The translations under genes and the position numbers were made by a program. Of a stretch of DNA of 64,000 bases, positions 11,823-23,353 are shown in pieces. Position 1 is the first letter of the stretch. Each line of letters starts with the position of its first letter. This DNA is from Cannabis sativa (taxonomy: Eukaryota; Streptophyta; Magnoliopsida; Rosales; Cannabaceae). Below the pieces are notes generated by a model. The model searched no databases, had not been told where the DNA came from, and saw only the letters and a list, made by a program, of their open reading frames with translations. The stretch lies in NCBI RefSeq assembly GCF_029168945.1, contig NC_083604.1:46123686-46187685 (forward strand), in the 5' to 3' direction.

Positions 11823-14354
11823 TGGAACCAACTAAGGATCTAGATTTACTAACAAGTATGTTAAATTAACATCCTAAATATGAATTCTCTAAAACAATGA
11901 AATAAACACATAAGGGTTTAAGAAAACATTACATTGATTGCAGCGGAATATAATGACTCCTTCCGTTCAAGATCTCTAGCCCTTGATTCCTTTCTATAGC
12001 AGAGCATTATCAAGATCTGAACCTGGATCTTTCTCTCCTTCGTGTTTGGTTACCACCGTCTTACTCACTATGATTGAGTACTTGACTTGCTATGTGTTAG
12101 CACGACACTCATTACTAAGGGTTCGAATATGGAAGAACAATCAAGGAGGCTGAAATTACTAAGGAAGGAACTCTCTCATCTACTAGTTGTCTGACATAGA
12201 AAACTAGGTTTGATTTTGTTGAAGGCATCAAGTGGATGAGTGAGAGTATCATGCTCCTTTTATAGTGTTTCAACTAGGAATGTTTGCTAAATTATATGGA
12301 TTAAAAAAGAATAAAATATTGGGCAAAAAATACTTCATGGCCGTACACTTAATAAGACCAATCTCTGCTTATAATTTTACCACTTTTTTTAACCACTTAT
12401 TCTTCTTTCAATAATACTATATTTTCCAATTCAATCCTATAAATGCCAAAACTATTTATTTAATAGTTATAATTAATTACTAAATAAAATTTTCTTTTTT
12501 GTAATTTATTAAGTAGACTATGCAAAGTCTCTTAATGAACAAATTGACCCCGAAATCTCTTTTCTTCACAATTAAGCCCTTGCTTAGTGAAAATTCATAA
12601 ATAAGACACAGGGCCAGTTTGGCACAGCTGTAGCTGTGCTGTGAGAAAAAGCAGCTGTAGGAAAACTGTAGAAAAAAGCTGAGGTGAGTGTTTGGTAAAT
12701 GATAAATTTCAAAGTACTTTGAGTTGTTAAGATCTATTATAATGATAATGATAATGTTATAATCTAGTTTATAATAATCACAAATATGTAAAAACTTATT
12801 TTATATAATATTTTATTTTCTATATATTTTTAATTTTTTTCCAAATATAAATTTATATGCATTTGATAAAAAAAATTATAGTATTTTTTTATTATGTTTT
12901 ATCAAATGTAAAAAAAATTAGAAATTCAAGTATATAAGAAATTTTTTAAGTTGATGTTGTTTGTTAATATTAAAATAAAATATAAATTATTTTTTTTTAA
13001 AAAAAAATAAAACATTTAATAATTATTTATTTTATTATAATTAGTTTATTTCTTTTAATATATAATAAATAAGTAAATATGGTTTGAGTATAAAATAAAT
13101 TATTATAGTCTTTTAATAAAAACAACTTTTTCTAAAAGTTGGGTTAGAGCAGCTTTAGCTTTTAGTTGTAGCTTCTCCAAATTTTTTTCAAAAAGCTGTT
13201 TTTTGACAGCTTACCAAACACATTTTTATTACAGCTTTTTCAACTTGCAGCTTTTAGCTTTTCTAAAAGCTGTTCCAAACGGGCCCATAGTCTAATTTTA
13301 GAATTATAATTTATTAATTAAAATCAATTAACTGAGTCTGCAAGTAGTATTATCTCAACTAGTGAGGGGACCATGGACCTATATAACTGAGCTTTCAATA
13401 AGTAGATCTAGAATTCACCAAGTAAATTCTCAGCTTATTAATTCTGCCTTGCGCCACTATAATATTTGAAATTGAATAGCACTCTCAATTATATAGAACG
13501 CACTATATGTACCACGATATAGATACGTTATGATTATCCATTGTTACAATCCTAATAGTCAAAGATCCTTAATAGATGATCTACACTGAATAGGAACAAA
13601 TTTACCGTTCTACCCTTAATGTATTTTATCCTTAAAACACTTAGCTACCTATAAACGATATTTCAGTAAACTAATATAATTACTGAAGTGAGTTCTCAAT
13701 CATTCATCTCTATTCAGCCAAGCTCGAAAGAAATCATCGTTTCACTTCTAAATACTTATAGAAGCTTCCAATCTATGATCAGCGCTCCCACTTGAACTAC
13801 CATGTTCCCAAGATGTAAATATCCGCCAGAACCATAAGTTAGCTTCCACGAACAACTTGAAGAACATAAATAATACAATTAAGTTGAACCTAACCATATC
13901 AGGATTAAGATCCATAGACCTAAGATCAACCATTGATATTGACTTAAGAAAGATATAATGGTAAGTTTATGATATCTTAACTAAGATCAATATTGGTCCC
14001 TTCCAATGTATACTCCATACATCCGATACTGGTAAACTTTGCTAATGCCCTGGAAAGGACATAACACTTATCCAAGGTATAAGTATACCTTATTGCCGAT
14101 TATCATGTTAGTTTAAATCCATTGAACTGACAAATCATGAGAATTAAAATTTTGAACATATAATTATTATATTCCACTGTGCTGATGACACTATAATCAT
14201 GAACAGATATATACATATTTATATATGTTCTGGACTTAATAGAATTTATACATTAAACATAATCATGAAATAAATTATGTGAACCATGCAACATAAAAGC
14301 GACTTGTTATCTTTATTATTAAAATGGGTTTTATTTAGGGCACAAAGCCCAACA
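11823..14354 (-). repeat. 3' LTR (LTR-A) of element B, split by a MITE
   Basis: Without the 676-bp MITE the LTR is about 1,856 bp, close to the 1,878 and 1,896 bp of element C. It starts near TGGAACCAACTAAGGATC and ends GCCCAACA. It is more diverged from C than C's two LTRs are from each other. Confidence 0.82.
12611..13286. mobile_element. MITE with GGGCC(C/A)GTTTGG terminal inverted repeats
   Basis: The left end GGGCCAGTTTGGCACAGCTG and the right end, on the reverse strand GGGCCCGTTTGGAACAGCTT, form terminal inverted repeats. Subterminal AGCTG-rich and GTGTTTGGTAA motifs repeat inward, and the centre is very AT-rich without coding capacity. The uninterrupted LTR-A sequence elsewhere reads GACATAGTC; here it is GACACA, element, ATAGTC, consistent with a 3-bp duplication (ATA, one copy mutated). 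The termini and a 3-bp duplication suggest a PIF/Harbinger (Tourist)-type MITE. A CACTA-derived or other small element is not excluded. Confidence 0.85.
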
Positions 14355-17067
14355 AACTCCCACTTGCACTAATATAAAACAAAAAGTGCATTTCAAATAA
14401 TCTAAACACCTTGATATCCAGATCAAGTGTAGTATGTAGTATTCTCTTTGTAATGGGATCTGACGTACAGGTTGTATTCAATACAAACTTTCCTCCACCA
14501 TTATATTTTCTTAATCACAAAATCCTTGAAATTGTTAAATTTCTCTCTATATGTCAACTTCTCTAGGGATACTGGATTCTTTACTTTTGGCAACTACTTC
14601 TGTATTAGTCAGGAAGTAAAACTAGTAGTTAATAAATTATTGGTACTATGCCAAAAACTGTATAGAACTTTCCATAAACTGAATAAGTATCTTTCCTACA
14701 ACTTTAACATTCTGTCTCACTGGTAGAGTTAGAGATTCCAGATCAGTTTTTACAGTTTTCCAAAATCACTACTCCACCCCAGAGTAATCACCATCTCACC
14801 AGTAGACTTTCCAGCACTAACGCAAGTCTAGAATCCTAATTTGGCATAGTCTAAGAGTATTAAAATTCCACCCTTATCGACTAACATATAGTTTCTCTTC
14901 TTAATCTTAAGATTTACTTGATTGTCTTCCAATGTTCCTTTCTTGGATTAATTTGATACCAACTCATTACTCCCACTCAAAAGAAGGTGTCTGGTCTAAT
15001 GCATAGCAAAGCATATCTGAGACCTAAGGAATTCATTCTTTGGCCCTTATCTTTTTCTGGAATAGTTAAAACTATTCCTTAGATAAATAAAATCTATGTC
15101 TAAAAGTTGAGAAGCTTCTATAGATTGTCATTAGAAAAAAAAAATGCTCCAGCATCTTACCAAAGTAAGTTGCTTGCACTAGAGTAGTTGAATCACCAGG
15201 CATACCACAAGCCATAGGTTTAGATAATCTTAAACTTTTGATACTAGGAACAAGAAGTTTTGTTGAGTCCATTGAATAGACTTATTTTTCAAAAAATTCC
15301 TTTCTTGTCCTTGTACTAGAAAACTTTTGGTTATTCCATATGAACGGTTTTAACCATAGTTCTTGGTTCCTTATTTTGACTATCCATTACTTGTTTAAAC
15401 TAACAATGGATTTTAATCACCGGTGTCTTCGAAAGTCATAACAAGGTGAGTTTCTTGAAACCCTCCCACTACGACAAGGTTTAAGAACATAAGTGGTATT
15501 GTCCTCTTTTGTTGTGTCAATACAACAGAGGTAGTGAGATCATCTTATATAGAATAAGATGATAGAACTTTTTTGGAATCAAGAAAAAATATCTCCTCTA
15601 CTTTGCTACTTTGTTTTCACACTTATTCATTTTCTTAGAAAAGTAGTATTTGTTGAAAGAAACACTTACTTATCTAAATGACCATAGGATGGTCCACCCC
15701 TAATCACTTAGAATAGCTATCAAACATGCAAACCTTAGTTAACAATTCTAGCTTTTCTTAAGGTCACAATTAGGACATCCATGAATCTAGTAATGGTTTA
15801 CACTAAGTACACAACCATTCCATCATTCTGAAATTTTCCTATCACTAGGGTATTTACTTAGAAGGACTCAGGCAACAACTAGCAACTAATCACAAACCTT
15901 ATACTATCATCAATATGCAAACTGAATTTTTTTGGGAGGTAAGTTTGAATACAATTCAAAGTTCAACTTAATGATCTTTGAACTGCATATCTACCAAAAA
16001 TTTCTCCACCCCTATCAGTTCGCAAGATCTTTAACCACTTACCTTAATTGTTTTTCACCATTGCTAGAAATTCATGAAATTTCTCATACATTTCAAATTT
16101 ATTTGCATAAGGTAAAATCTAGAGAGATTGTCCTAAGAATTTAACGATAACTCATATCCACCCTTGAATGTACATCCATATTCGAATATAGATGATCTTA
16201 CTTTCAAGTAGATATTGGCATATTTACTCTTTGCAGAGAATGATCTTGTCAAAACCACTATGAACAAGATGAAAATGCCATAGATATAAAGAATGTGGTT
16301 GTGGTCTTTTGGTGGCTCAGGTCTAGTTACATTAAAGAGTTCTTAATATAGTCCAAGTGGATTCTAGTCACAGAATAAAAAACTCATATTCCATACATTA
16401 ACATACAGTTTGTATCCATTGACAGAAAATAGATATTAATAACTTGTGAAAGTCATACTGTATTGTTCAATGTATTCTAGGAAACTGAAATTGAAATTTT
16501 TATTTAGAATCTAAAATTTAAATTCAAAGACTTAAATTTATACCAAATATACATGAGTAATTATTCTAGCTTGGACCACCACTACTAATCTAACTCTAAG
16601 TTTAGGTTGCCTAAAGTAAGCATACACAAGTAGGAGATTCTATAAGATCGAGGATTCATATCATTTCGGGATAGAATGTCGGGAATACAGTCATCTGCGC
16701 CATTCAATTTCATAGAAGAAAATAGAATGACATCATAAACAGAAGATTTATAAACCATTCATCCAATGATATACTATTTAAGCAAATTCTAAATGAAAAA
16801 GCTAAGAGGAAATATTAAAAGATAATTTCGAATAAAATAAGAATCTAACGATGTCTCATTTTGGCGAGAGTTAAAGTCATTCTTATTTTATAAATCTCTT
16901 CATTGTTTCATATTGTAAATACTAATCTAAGTTGTCATCTTTGGATGTACAACTAGATGTTGCATTTACAAATACTTATCTGTCGAGGTCTAACACTATT
17001 ATGTTTGTCTAATGGATTACAATCCTTTGGGATTTGTCCCATTAAAAGCAACAAGCTAAGTTAGAAC
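14355..17067 (-). other. 3' internal noncoding region of LTR-A element B
   Basis: It starts with the reversed polypurine tract AACTCCCACTT beside the LTR. The whole stretch is collinear with 23343-25970 in element C, with many substitutions and small indels, and resembles 50940-52685 in element D read in reverse. There is no sustained reading frame on either strand. A GGCGAGAG motif lies at 16863-16870. Confidence 0.75.
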
Positions 17068-17080
17068 AACAATGAAGATT
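17068..17080. repeat. Target-site duplication of the LINE, left copy
   Basis: AACAATGAAGATT at 17068-17080 is repeated exactly at 20896-20908 after the poly-A tail. The same unduplicated sequence occurs in element C near 25969-25981. Confidence 0.93.
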
Positions 17081-17431
17081 TGTCGTAGGGAAGAATTAAT
17101 GAAGAAGAAGGTTGGTTCAGCAAAAGAAAAAATTACTCAGCAACAGGTTATCTCAGTGCAACCAGCCACGGTTATTGCAAAAAAGGCTGATGAGGAGAAG
17201 CATGAGCAATGGGTCATTAATCATGAGAACAAGAGTGACAAAGGCTGGAAAATTCCTAAGAAAACTAGTCAGGTGGTTCAAACTCATAGCAAGAATGTGG
17301 AAAGTAAAGCAAGTGGTAACTCATTTAATGCTTTGCAGGGGAAGGAAGGCACGACTCAAGATGATGTTTTGCTTCTGGATCATGTTCATGAAATTGAGGG
17401 TAACTTGTCTTTACCTTTGTCTCATGGATAG
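17081..17431 (+). pseudogene. LINE ORF1, C-terminal fragment
   Basis: A frame open from the insertion point to a TAG at 17429-17431. The protein is Lys/Gln-rich and basic, ending NSFNALQGKEG...LSLPLSHG. In plant L1 elements ORF1 is a gag-like RNA-binding protein; no zinc knuckle remains here, so the N-terminal domains have been lost. The stop overlaps the start of ORF2 (ATGGATAG), an arrangement that could serve coupled translation. Confidence 0.7.
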
Positions 17432-20400
17432 GTACAATATCATATGTTGGAATGTTAGGGGTATCAATAATAAAGATAAGCAAGATGTTGTTGCTGAATT
17501 TTGTCTAAAAAATAAGTTGGGTGTTGGAGCTTTGTTGGAAACAAAATTGAAGGGGAATAAAATCAAGGAGCTATTTGATACAAAACTAGCTAAATGGGAG
17601 TATGACACAAGTTCCACAATAGAAGGCCGCTTACTTATTGTTTGGAGAAAAAGTTTTGCTAGAGTTATTATCATTGTTGAATCTTCTCAACATACGCACT
17701 GTTTTGTCGAGATGACGGGTTGTGATAAAGCTTTTTGTGTTACTTTTGTCTATGGTCACAACACAATAGATGAAAGAAAAAGCTTATGGGAGGTTCTTGA
17801 TCGAACCAAACTGCCAGTGAAACCTTGGTTGATTTTAGATGATTTTAATGCAGTGTTCAATGTGGATGATAGAGTTGGAGGCAACCCGATTACCATCAAT
17901 GACACTCAAGACTCTTCTTTGTGGTTAGCCTCAGCTAATGTTGAATCCTTGCCAAGGTTAGGCTATAATTATACCTGGACTAATAATCAAGAAGGGGACA
18001 GCAGAATTTTTTCAAAAATTGATCATGTCTTTGCGAATGAAGACTGGTTTGATGCTTTTCCTGATGCGAAAGCTCTATATGGGAAACTATTTCTGATCAT
18101 TGTTCTTGTTCTATCTCTAATCCTGCAACAATCAAGATGGGTTACAAGCCTTTCAAATACTTTAATTTCTGAAGTGAACACCCTGACTTTAAAGCAACAG
18201 TGATGCACAACTGGAGGAAGCCGATTGCTGCTAAGGGGCTTAAGGCTACTTATCTCAAGCTCGTGAGATTAAAACATTGCCTTAGAAAATTTAACCATGA
18301 TTCTATTGGTGATATTGGCAGGTCTTATCAGGATGCAAAGTCCAAATATCTTGATGCTAGATTACAATCTCAAGCTCACCCACTGGATCATTCTTTTCTT
18401 GCTATGGAAAAAGAAGCAACAGCTCTCTTTATTTGTCAGGGAAAAATGTATCACAACTTTTTGAGGCAGAGAAGCAAGGTCACTTGGCTTCACAAAGGAG
18501 ATGAAAACACTTCTTTTTTTTTTTCATGCTATGCTGAAAAAGAGAAAGCTTGAAAATAGTATCACTTCGTTCATCAATGATCATTGTGAAGTTGTGAATC
18601 ATTTTCCTGAAGTGGTCGATCATTTGTGTCTCATTTTTGGGGTATCATGGGGAGTAGAGATCTGATTTATAATAAGTTGAATGCTGATTGTATCATCCAG
18701 GGCACTAGACTTGACCTGAATCAGCAGCTGGGCCTCATCAAGCCTTTCTCCAACAAAGAAATCAGAGCTGTTTTTTTTAGCATCCCAGATGTTAAATCTC
18801 CAGGTGAAGACGGGTATGGGGTAGGTTTTTGGCATGAAATAGGAGCAGAACTTTGTGCAGCAGTCAAGGATTTCTTTAATAGAGGTATAATCCCGAATGA
18901 GTTTAACTCGACTCTTATTTCTCTAATACCTAAGATTGAGAATCCTACTAAAGCTGTAGATTTCAGACCTATTGCTTGTTGCTCTACAATCTATAAAAGC
19001 ATATCCAAACTGTTATGCTCTAGACTGTCTGTGGTGCTTCCAAATTTGATCAATCAAAACCAAAGGGCCTTTATCAAAGGAAGGTCTATTGCTCATAATG
19101 TGATTATTCTTCAAGACCTCTTGAAAAATTACAAGAGAAAATTAATTTCCCCGAGGTGTGCTTAAAAGATATATATCAGTAAGGCTTATGATACTATCAT
19201 TTGGGAGTTCTTGGAGGACTTGTTGGTTGCCTTTAACTTTCCTCAAAAGTTTATACAATGGGTTATGGTTTGTTTGAGAGCAACTTCTTATTCCATTGTT
19301 ATGAATGACCGAGTTCAAAGCAGGTTTAAAGGAGAAAAAGGGTTAAGGCAAGGGGACCCTATTTCACCTTTATTGTTTGTTTTAATAATGGAGTATCTCA
19401 TGAGAAGTCTTCAAAGGGCTGCTAATAACTCAGCCTACAGGTTTCATCCGATGTGTAAGGAGTTGAAAATTATAAATCTCTATTTTGCTGATGACTTGAT
19501 TCTGTTTAGTAAGGGTTCTACTCCCTCTTTTCTGATATTGAAACAGGTACTCGATGAATTTATCAAGTGTCTGGATTACACATCAATGCTAGCAAATCTC
19601 AAGTCTATTTTGGAGGCATGAGTAATGTTGATATCCAAGATATTCTTAGAGATTTACAGCTAGTTGAAGGCACTTTCCCCTTAAAGTACCTGGGTGTTCC
19701 TCTTAGACCAACAAAATGGAAGGCTGAGGATTGTGGGTTCATAATCAAAAAGATAAAACAAAGACTCCATACTTGGTCGAGTAGACATCTGTCTTTTGCT
19801 GGAAAAGCTCAATTGATTCATTCTGTGTTACTTGGGCTTCAGAATTATTGGATGAATATTTTTGTTCTTCCTCATAGTATCACCAAGGAGGTAGAAAAAT
19901 TGTGTAGAGGTTTTCTCTGGGGATTAAATGGCAACATGAACAAGATCCACTTAGCATCTTCGGATAAAGTTTGCCTTCCGAAGACTTATGGGGGACTTGG
20001 GTTCAAAGACGGTATCAGGTGGAACCAAGCAATCCTTGCGAAATATGTTTGGGCTATCACTACCAAAAAAGATATGCTTTGTGTCAAGTGGGTTAATAAC
20101 ATTTACCTGAAGTCTTCTTACTTTTGGTCTTATAATCTAAAGTAAGATTCGAGCTGGTACTGGCGTAAACTTTGTCACTTTAGACAGAAGTTTAATCAGA
20201 ATGAGATTGTGAAAGCTGGGGCCTTCGGTGGATTTAGAACTGATTGGTTGTATAACAAAAGTTTGAATCAAAGTCCAGTCAATTATCACAAGGCAGTTTG
20301 GAGCTCTCTAACTGTGCCTAAACATAGATTCTTTCTTCGGCAAGTGATGAACTCTCACCTTCTTACCACAGATAAATTATCTCGGTTTCATATAGTGCTT

Positions 20401-20787
20401 AATTCGAACCTTTGTCCGGTTTGTGAGGAGAAGGAGGAATCCCATGAACATCTCTTCTTTAGATGTGTGTTGTCTCAAAAAGTCCTAGATACAACTTTTT
20501 CATGGATGGGATTCAGGGCTTGGCCGACAGATTACAATGGATGGTATGATTGGGTAATTTTGACAAGTCGAGCTAGGCTACATCGACTCAACATTACTGT
20601 TTTGGCGGCTATAATCTATAATATTTTGCTCAAGAGGAATAGATGTATTTTCAGCAATTATTCTAGTTCTGTTGGTAGTTTAGTTGATGATGTAAAAAAT
20701 TCTGTTAAGTACAGATTACAACTTGTAAACAGGAAAAACTTGTCTAAGCAAGAGAGAGACTACCTATTGAGATTACAAAATAGGTAA
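17424..20787 (+). pseudogene. LINE ORF2, endonuclease-reverse transcriptase pseudogene
   Basis: Start MDRYNIICWNVRG at 17424. The AP-type endonuclease covers 17424-18090 (NVRG, LLETK, LDDFNAV where GDFN is usual, KIDHVFAN). A frameshift at about 18083 precedes the linker WLHKGDENTS; the poly-T run at 18511-18524 and a site near 18619 shift the frame again. RT spans about 18620-19620 (SPGEDGYGVGFWH, DFRPIACCSTIYKSISKLL, GLRQGDPISPLLF, YFADDLILFSKG). Motif A has a TAA at 19163 and reads KIYISKAYD, so the catalytic Asp is Tyr. After a shift near 19567 come SGLHINASKSQVYFGG and, beyond a TAA at about 20143, a C-terminal Cys/His zf-RVT region (CPVCEEKEESHEHLFFRC), ending at 20787. FADD is intact, but the protein as a whole is not. 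Confidence 0.93.
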
Positions 20788-20908
20788 GTGTCTTGTTGGT
20801 CTTGGTTGAGTTGTAGGGGCGGTGTTTGCTCTAGCTATCTGTTGTATTTTGCTCTGTTGATTAATGAAGCTTTTTCTTCTTGATCAAAAAAAAAAAACAA
20901 TGAAGATT

Positions 20909-21325
20909 CGAAATTACACTACAATTAATAACAGATTTCAACATGGTTCAATATAAATTCATACACATTCAGAAATTATTAAACATTCAGCAAGTAATAA
21001 AGACATGTGAAAATACAAGACAAGCACATCTTAAATAATTTCTATGGTTCTAACAAACTGATACACTGTCCCGCTAGGCGAAAGTTGTCCTAGTAGGCGA
21101 AAGTCAAGGTTATTCTTATTTTATGAGCTTCCACTATTGTTTCATACTTCGTAAATTTATCTCTAAGTAGTCGGGAGAGTCTAATAGAGACGAAAACTTA
21201 AAAAAAATACTTATCTTTTGAGATCCTTACGGTGTTAATTGCTTCAACGAATAACCATCCATAAGGGGGACGAACTCTAGCGTCTCGAGGTTATATTGAA
21301 AACAATTAACCATGTAGGACCATTA
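20909..21325 (-). other. Internal region of LTR-A element B, continued
   Basis: It resumes immediately after the LINE duplication with sequence homologous to 25970-26500 of element C. It contains two adjacent GGCGAAAGT motifs (about 21075 and 21103) and the block CCATCCATAAGGGGGACGAA shared with C at about 26428. Homology fades at about 21315-21325, beyond which CACTA transposase sequence starts. Confidence 0.7.
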
Positions 21326-21329
21326 CCAA

Positions 21330-21446
21330 TGTATTGTCCATAAAATAGCGCATGCATTGTAAACATAGTCCCATTGTAAGCATCTCGAGCTTGGACACCT
21401 GTCTCCCACAACTCTTTCAATTTTCATTCAATGGTCTCATGAAAAC
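21330..21446 (-). pseudogene. CACTA (En/Spm) TNP2-like transposase fragment, downstream part
   Basis: On the minus strand it reads FMRPLNENLKELWETGVQ, then ARDAYNGT, then ILWTIHW after a frameshift. These match the conserved TNP2/Transposase_21 blocks RPLIDELKELW and LWTINDFP. It continues the reading frame that stops at 31504, so the two parts were adjacent before element C inserted. It ends to the left where element B begins. Confidence 0.85.
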
Positions 21447-23342
21447 TGTAGGAAATTATTTTACCAGGATCTTAGATCTACTCACAAGTATGCTGATTAA
21501 CAACCTAAATATGAACTTCTAAAACGATTAGGAAATAAACACATATAAAGTATGAGAAACCTTACATTGGGTGCAGCGGAATAATATGACTCCTTCTGTT
21601 CAGATCTCTAACCCTTGTATCCTTTCTGTTGCAGAGTATTATCAAGATCTGAACCTGGATCTCTTTCTCTCCTTCTTTAGTGTTGAAACTCCTTCTTGTT
21701 GAAAGTCTTTCTTCACGATCGTCCTCACTATGATTGAGGTATCACTTGCTGTGTGTGGGCACTACTCTAATCACTAAGTGGTTCAAAATTTCAAGGAAGA
21801 AAAAAGAGAGAGAAGTGGCGGCTAGGTATAAAGAGAGAAGGCTCAGGTTTTTTTCTCTGAAGGAAAAAGTAGAAAGTTAAGTGTAAATTTCCTAAAGCCT
21901 TCACTATCTATTTATAGCATTCCACTAGGGTTAGGTTTGAATTATTTGGCATTAAAATAATGAAAATATCAGATGAAAAACCCTATAAAAGTGGTCGGCC
22001 CTAGCAATATGGATTTGGGCCTCACTTTTTGTAATTTTGCAGTTTTATCAATTCTGCATCTCATTTTATCAAAAACGTCAATTTTCTAATTCAACCATTT
22101 AAATGTCAATTCTAACTATTTAATAACTATAAATAATTATTAAATAATATTTTCATTTATCATATTTATTAATTGAACCATACAAAGTATCATAATTAAC
22201 AAATATGCCCATAAAACTCTTTCTTTACAATTTCGCCCTTACTTAGTGAAAAATTCACAAATAGACATAGTCTAATTTGAAAATTATAATTGATTAATCA
22301 AAACCAATTATATGAGTCTTACAAGCAATATTATCACAACTAGTGGGGGGACCATGGGTCTATATAACCGAGCTTCCAATAAGCAGATCAAAAATTTATA
22401 ACCTAAATTCACTGACTTATTAATTCTTCGTTGAATCCACGCATAGAACTTAGAATTGCACTCTCAGTATATAGAATGCTCTATATGTTCCACCATATAG
22501 ACACATCATTAGTTATCCATTGTTATAATCTAATTTGATCAATGATCCTCTATATGAATGATCTACACTGTAAAGGGATTAGAGTACGGTTACACCCTAC
22601 AGTGTATTTTATCCTTAAAACATTAACCCCGTATAAATGATATTTCATCTTATGTGAAATGAGTACTCCACCATTTATTTTTGTTTGGTCAAGATCGAAG
22701 GAGATCATCCTTTACTTACTATTCGCCAGATAGAAGCTATAGTTCCATGTTTATGATAGCGCTCCCACTCAATTGCACTACCGTGTTCCCAAAATGTACG
22801 TATCACCCTGACCCAAAAGTAGGCTTAACTAACAAAACAAAGAAGACGAATAGCCTCTTGAGATTGAGCCTAATCATAACAGGATTAAGATCATTTGATC
22901 TAGGATTAACTAGGCGATATTGACTTGAATAGATATTACGGTAAGTTTAATAAATCTAAGTCAAAGTTCAATATCGGTCGTTTCCGATGCATACTCCATG
23001 CATCCAACCCAAGCTTTACTTTAACCAATGCTCTGGAAAGAACATAGCATTTCTCCAAATGCAAGTAAACTCTGTTGTAGATTATCATATCAGTAAAATC
23101 TTGTGTCTGATAAATCTAGGAAACTTTATTCACATCGTCATGTTTACTTTCCAAAGTGTTAACAGCACAATAAACAGGATCAAGTATGTGAAAGGGGTTT
23201 CAGATGAATTCATACATTATGTACATATAATCATGAAATAAATCATGTGAACCATGCAACATTAAATGTTATTTCTGATCTATATTAATAAGTAAATCTA
23301 ATTATATTGAAATGAGTTTTATTTAGGGCATAAAACCCAACA
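21447..23342 (-). repeat. 3' LTR (LTR-A) of element C
   Basis: 1,896 bp. On + it runs from TGTAGGAAATTATTTTACC to ACCCAACA. It pairs with 29626-31503 with few differences over its length. A TATA-like CTATTTATAG (reverse strand CTATAAATAG) lies at about 21909-21918. Confidence 0.95.
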
Positions 23343-23353
23343 AACTCCCACTT
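23343..23353 (-). promoter_or_regulatory. Polypurine tract of element C
   Basis: AAGTGGGAGTT on the minus strand, immediately upstream of the 3' LTR. The same tract flanks the LTRs of B (14355-14365) and D (52675-52685). Confidence 0.85.

Larger units (their letters stand above)
17081..20895 (+). mobile_element. Plant L1-type LINE, 5'-truncated, with poly-A tail and 13-bp target duplication
   Basis: A non-LTR retrotransposon inserted in the internal region of LTR-A element B. It keeps the last part of ORF1, an endonuclease-RT ORF2, a 3' UTR of about 100 bp and an A-run at 20886-20895. The 13-bp flanking duplication shows target-primed reverse transcription. The 5' end is lost inside ORF1. 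ORF2 has at least four frameshifts and several stops, so the copy is dead, but the duplication is still perfect. Confidence 0.95.
11823..21325 (-). mobile_element. LTR-A element B, 5' end missing, with nested MITE and LINE
   Basis: Minus-strand element: 3' LTR at 11823-14354, polypurine tract at 14355-14365, then an internal region homologous to that of element C (14355-17067 and 20909-21325). The body is split by a LINE and the LTR by a MITE. No gag or pol frame is recognisable. Homology to element C ends near 21325, where CACTA transposase sequence begins. The 5' LTR and the 3-kb AT-rich leader seen in C are absent, so B is truncated. Confidence 0.8.
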
